Shown here piece by piece: positions 61,073 through 64,000 of a DNA stretch of 64,000 nt. The position numbers and the translations under genes are program-made. A model generated the notes under the pieces. The model had not been told where the DNA came from. It searched no databases and saw only the letters and a list, made by a program, of their open reading frames with translations. The stretch covers positions 1,116,001-1,180,000 of the forward strand of contig NZ_CP101464.1 of the NCBI RefSeq assembly GCF_024362365.1, in the 5' to 3' direction. The first letter of the stretch is position 1. Each line of letters opens with the position of its first letter. This DNA comes from Janibacter sp. CX7 (GTDB lineage Bacteria; Actinomycetota; Actinomycetes; Actinomycetales; Dermatophilaceae).

Positions 61073-62614
61073 ATGTCCTTCGCCGAACTCGTCGACGCCA
61101 CCAACGGCGTCATCTGGTCGATACCGCTCGTCGGGCTCTGCCTGGCTGCCGGCGTCTACTTCACGATCCGCACCCGCCTCGTCCAGGTCCTCGGGATCCC
61201 CGACATGATCGCCCAGCTCGTGCGGGGCGAGAAGTCGCAGGACGGCACCTCGTCCTTCCAGTCGCTGATGATGTCGCTGGCCAACCGGGTCGGCATGGGC
61301 AACATCGGTGGCGTCGCGACGGCCATCGCCTTCGGCGGCCCGGGCGCGGTCTTCTGGATGTGGGCGGTCGCCCTCCTGGGTGCCGCGACCTCCTTCGTCG
61401 AGTGCACCCTCGGGCAGATCTACAAGGAGAAGGACCCGGACACCGGTGAGTACCGCGGTGGTCCGGCCTACTACTTCGAGAAGGCCTACGCCCACAAGGC
61501 CAAGACCTTCTCGCTCGTCTACGCGATCGTCTTCGCCGTCGTCACCGTCTTCGCGATGAGCTTCTTCCTGCCGGGCGTGCAGGCCAACGGCATGTCCTCG
61601 GCCATCGAGTCCGCGTGGGGCGTGCCGACCTGGGCGACCGCCATCGGCGTGGTCATCGGCCTGGCCTTCATCGTCATCGGTGGCGTCAAGCGCATCGCGA
61701 CCTTCGCGGCGTTCGTCGTGCCGCCGATGGCGATCCTCTACATCCTCTTCGCGCTCGTCGTCTTCTTCGTCAACTTCGACCAGATCGGCCACGTCTTCGG
61801 CGAGATCTTCTCCGGTGCCTTCGGCGGGCACGCCGTCTACGGCGCCATCGTCGGCCAGGCCGTCAAGTGGGGTGTCCAGCGCGGCATCTACTCCAACGAG
61901 GCCGGCCAGGGCACCGGCCCGCACCACGCCGCCGCGGCCGAGGTGTCGCACCCGGCGAAGCAGGGCTTCGTCCAGGCCTTCGCCGTCTACATCGACACCC
62001 TCTTCGTCTGCACGGCGACGGCCTTCATCATCATCTCGACGGACATGTACACCGTCTTCAAGGGCGAGACCTTCGGCGACGAGACGCTCTACGTCGGCGG
62101 GGTCGGCACCGACACCGAGCCCGGTCCGGGCTTCGTCCAGGCGGGCTTCGACACCCTCGCGCCCGGCTGGGGCTCGAGCTTCGTCGCGCTGGCCCTCGTC
62201 TTCTTCGCCTTCACGACGATGGTCGCCTACTACTACATGGCCGAGGTCAACCTCGCCTACCTCACCCGCAAGATCCGCAACGGCGTCGTGCGCCGCGGCA
62301 TGATCCGTGCACTGCAGGCGCTGATCCTCGTCTCCGTCGCCTACGGCGCGACGACGACGGCCGGCTCCGCCTGGGGCCTGGGTGACATCGGCGTCGGCAC
62401 GATGGCCTGGCTCAACATCCTCGGCATCCTCATGCTGCAGGGCCCGGCGCTCAAGGCGCTCAAGGACTTCCGCGCCCAGAAGAAGCAGGGTCTGGACCCG
62501 CAGTTCGACCCGCGCGACCACGGCATCGTGGGCGCGACCTTCTGGGAGGACCGCGCTGACGGGCTCGTCACACAGGGTGCCCCGGTGGAATCCCCGGCCG
62601 ACGCGGGTCGTTGA
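61073..62614 (+). CDS. Alanine/glycine:cation symporter (AGCS family)
   Basis: 513 residues with about 10-11 helices. Family motifs: RVGMGNIGGVATAIAFGGPG near the N-terminus and VQRGIYSNEAGQGTGPHHAA in the centre. It imports alanine or glycine with Na+ or H+. GGGGAG 9 nt upstream supports ATG 61073 (MSFAELVDATNG); ATG 61043 is an alternative. TAGCGT (61026-61031) is a likely -10, giving a ~35-nt leader. Confidence 0.92.
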   Translation: MSFAELVDATNGVIWSIPLVGLCLAAGVYFTIRTRLVQVLGIPDMIAQLVRGEKSQDGTSSFQSLMMSLANRVGMGNIGGVATAIAFGGPGAVFWMWAVALLGAATSFVECTLGQIYKEKDPDTGEYRGGPAYYFEKAYAHKAKTFSLVYAIVFAVVTVFAMSFFLPGVQANGMSSAIESAWGVPTWATAIGVVIGLAFIVIGGVKRIATFAAFVVPPMAILYILFALVVFFVNFDQIGHVFGEIFSGAFGGHAVYGAIVGQAVKWGVQRGIYSNEAGQGTGPHHAAAAEVSHPAKQGFVQAFAVYIDTLFVCTATAFIIISTDMYTVFKGETFGDETLYVGGVGTDTEPGPGFVQAGFDTLAPGWGSSFVALALVFFAFTTMVAYYYMAEVNLAYLTRKIRNGVVRRGMIRALQALILVSVAYGATTTAGSAWGLGDIGVGTMAWLNILGILMLQGPALKALKDFRAQKKQGLDPQFDPRDHGIVGATFWEDRADGLVTQGAPVESPADAGR

Positions 62615-62665
62615 CCCCCGTGGAGCGCCCCCGACCCGGGAGCGCCCGAGCGTCAGGAGACCCCG

Positions 62666-63058
62666 ATGGCCATGAGCCGCCGAGTCCGTAGTGCTGCCCA
62701 CCTCGCGTCGGCCGTCCGGAGCGCCTCGCGCCCCGGCAGCCCCGGCATGATCGCGCGCCTGCGGGCCGTGCCGCGGATGATCCGCGCGGTCCGCTCCGGG
62801 GCCTACACCGGCCTGTCGTCCGCGCGCCTGGTCATGATGCTCGCCGGTGTCGGCTACGTCGTCTCGCCGATCGACATCGCGCCCGAGGGGCTGCTGCTGG
62901 CCTTCGGCCTGCTCGACGACGTCATGGTCGTCGGCTGGCTCGCCGCGACCCTGGTCAAGGAGACCGAGGACTTCATCGCGTGGGAGCAGGGCACGGCTTT
63001 CCAGCCGCAGCCCCAGCCCCAGCCGGGGACCGTGCGCTCGCACGTCGTGCCGGACTGA
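62666..63058 (+). CDS. DUF1232 (YkvA-like) membrane protein
   Basis: 130 residues. The DUF1232 core is MMLAGVGYVVSPIDIAPEGL, then FGLLDDVMVVGW, as in YkvA. The C-terminus has a QPQPQPQPQ run. Function unknown. CAGGAGA precedes ATG 62666, 51 bp after the symporter, so it is probably cotranscribed. Confidence 0.85.
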   Translation: MAMSRRVRSAAHLASAVRSASRPGSPGMIARLRAVPRMIRAVRSGAYTGLSSARLVMMLAGVGYVVSPIDIAPEGLLLAFGLLDDVMVVGWLAATLVKETEDFIAWEQGTAFQPQPQPQPGTVRSHVVPD

Positions 63059-63095
63059 TCCACAGCCTCGTGGCCGCTGCCGCGAGGATCCACAG

Positions 63096-63128
63096 GCGGC
63101 CCGCCCCTCTGTCGAGGGGGCGGGCCGC
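63096..63128 (+). terminator. Terminator after the DUF1232 gene
   Basis: A perfect 12-bp GC stem (63096-63107 with 63117-63128) with a 9-nt loop; no T-tract. Confidence 0.65.
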
Positions 63129-63144
63129 TCGGCATCGTCGGGGC

Positions 63145-64000
63145 ATGACACCGACTGCCTCCCCCCGCGACCCCGCCGAGCTCGCCGTCCTCGTGCCCTA
63201 CCAGCTCGGTTACCACCCGGGCCCCTCCCTCGTCCTCACGGCGCTGCACGGTCGTCGCGTGGGCATGGTCCAGCGGCTCGACCTCCTGCCCGACGCCGCG
63301 GCGTGCGAGCAGGTCGCGGCGCACTGCGTCGCCGTGCTGGCCCACAGCGGGGCGCAGGGTCTGGCCGTCACGGCCTTCGAGGAGGACGAAGGGGGGTCCC
63401 GCCCCCTGCGCACGGCGGTCACCTCAGCCGCCCTCGTCGCAGGTCTGCACGTGACACCGCACCTCGTCGTCCGCGAGGGCCGCACCTGGCCGGGCGGGCG
63501 CGAGCTGCCGCAGCCGCACGAGGTGCCGGCGGTCGCTCCCTTCGTCCTCGCCGGCGTGAGTCCCTGGCCGAGCCGGCAGGCGCTCGTCGACGGGGTGGTG
63601 CCGCCCACCGACGAGGTGAGGGCCGACCGGGTCGCTGCCGCGGCCGAGGGACTCGACCTCGCCCACGTCGACGAGGACGAGCTGGTCGACGTCTGGGCCC
63701 GGGTCCTCGACCCGCGCCGCACCGCGGAGCCGGTGGCGGTGCTCACCGACGCCGAGCTCGCCTTGCTCGCGATCTCGCTGCTCGACATCCCGTGGCGCGA
63801 CGGGCTGCTCGCCATGCTCGCCCCCGGCTTCTTCGACCTCGACGCGCTGCCGCCGCACATCGCCACGCTCGTCATCGACGCAGCGGGGGACTGCCCGTGG
63901 GTCGACCTGTGGGAGGAGGGCGACGAGTGGCCGCGGCCGCAGGAGTGGCCCGAGGAGGTGCTGCTCGTGCGCGAGCGCCTCGTCGAGGTGGGCCGTCTGC
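63145..64000 (+). CDS. DUF4192 domain protein (3' end outside the window)
   Basis: 285 residues are visible and the frame is still open at 64000. The start has the DUF4192 pattern ELAVLVPYQLGYHPGPSLVL, then LTDAELALLAISLLDIPWRD. This actinobacterial family has no known function. ATG 63145 is preceded by CATCGT 7 nt upstream and by a terminator, so it begins a new transcript. Confidence 0.85.
   Translation, partial: MTPTASPRDPAELAVLVPYQLGYHPGPSLVLTALHGRRVGMVQRLDLLPDAAACEQVAAHCVAVLAHSGAQGLAVTAFEEDEGGSRPLRTAVTSAALVAGLHVTPHLVVREGRTWPGGRELPQPHEVPAVAPFVLAGVSPWPSRQALVDGVVPPTDEVRADRVAAAAEGLDLAHVDEDELVDVWARVLDPRRTAEPVAVLTDAELALLAISLLDIPWRDGLLAMLAPGFFDLDALPPHIATLVIDAAGDCPWVDLWEEGDEWPRPQEWPEEVLLVRERLVEVGRL

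Overview
The window is high-GC (roughly 70%+) actinobacterial chromosome, most likely order Micrococcales and perhaps Intrasporangiaceae (Janibacter/Knoellia-like). The evidence is an actinobacterial RNase E with long acidic and basic extensions, the gene orders nadD-rsfS-phosphatase and lexA-LysM-nrdR-nrdJ, a class II (B12) ribonucleotide reductase, a SAM-IV-type riboswitch, a 13E12-type DUF222-HNH gene and many leaderless genes. There is no rRNA, insertion sequence, prophage or CRISPR array. It reads as core chromosome with a few accessory pockets.

Layout. 0-6 kb: 3' end of an acyl-CoA synthetase, a B12-binding-type radical SAM protein, a YdiJ/D-lactate-dehydrogenase-like flavoprotein, and the DUF2344 partner of the radical SAM protein. 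6-15 kb: RNase E, L21, L27, ObgE and ProB, then PdxY (opposite strand) and ProA. 15-17 kb: small membrane protein, NadD, RsfS, histidine phosphatase, tRNA-Ala(GGC). 17-24 kb: BenE-type transporter, amidohydrolase, YgjV-like protein, LeuS, AhpD-like protein, and a frameshifted DegV gene. 24-31 kb: competence genes comEA-comEC, then an unrecognised P-loop protein coupled to an ABC exporter with a dead ATPase domain, then a LysR regulator. 31-37 kb: sirtuin, the LexA/LysM divergent SOS pair, NrdR and NrdJ. 37-42.4 kb: accessory nuclease cluster (HNH with a probable modified-base reader, DUF3883, DUF222-HNH, NERD-helicase). 42.4-45 kb: three DUF2510/envelope proteins, one with a Tyr-Gly-Gln-rich low-complexity domain. 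45-50.8 kb: serine dehydratase, hypothetical protein, fused carboxyltransferase, membrane-protein pair, SAM-IV riboswitch with O-acetylhomoserine sulfhydrylase. 50.8-64 kb: WXG100-like pair, Eis-like acetyltransferase, HrpA, PAC2 protein, PolA-like polymerase, EcsC, AGCS symporter, DUF1232, and a partial DUF4192 gene.

Two window-wide patterns stand out. First, at least 17 genes begin 6-8 nt after a TANNNT -10 box, so they are probably leaderless. Divergent pairs share intergenic regions of only 30-60 bp, and three -10 boxes overlap the TAG stop codon of the upstream gene. Second, the 7-mer CGAAGGG occurs about once per kb, in balanced orientation, in coding and non-coding DNA, often through rare codons and as inverted pairs in terminators. 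That is reminiscent of DNA-uptake sequences, in a window that also encodes ComEA/ComEC.

Limits: family calls rest on recognition of motifs by eye. No alignments, structure predictions or counts were computed, so motif tallies are approximate.
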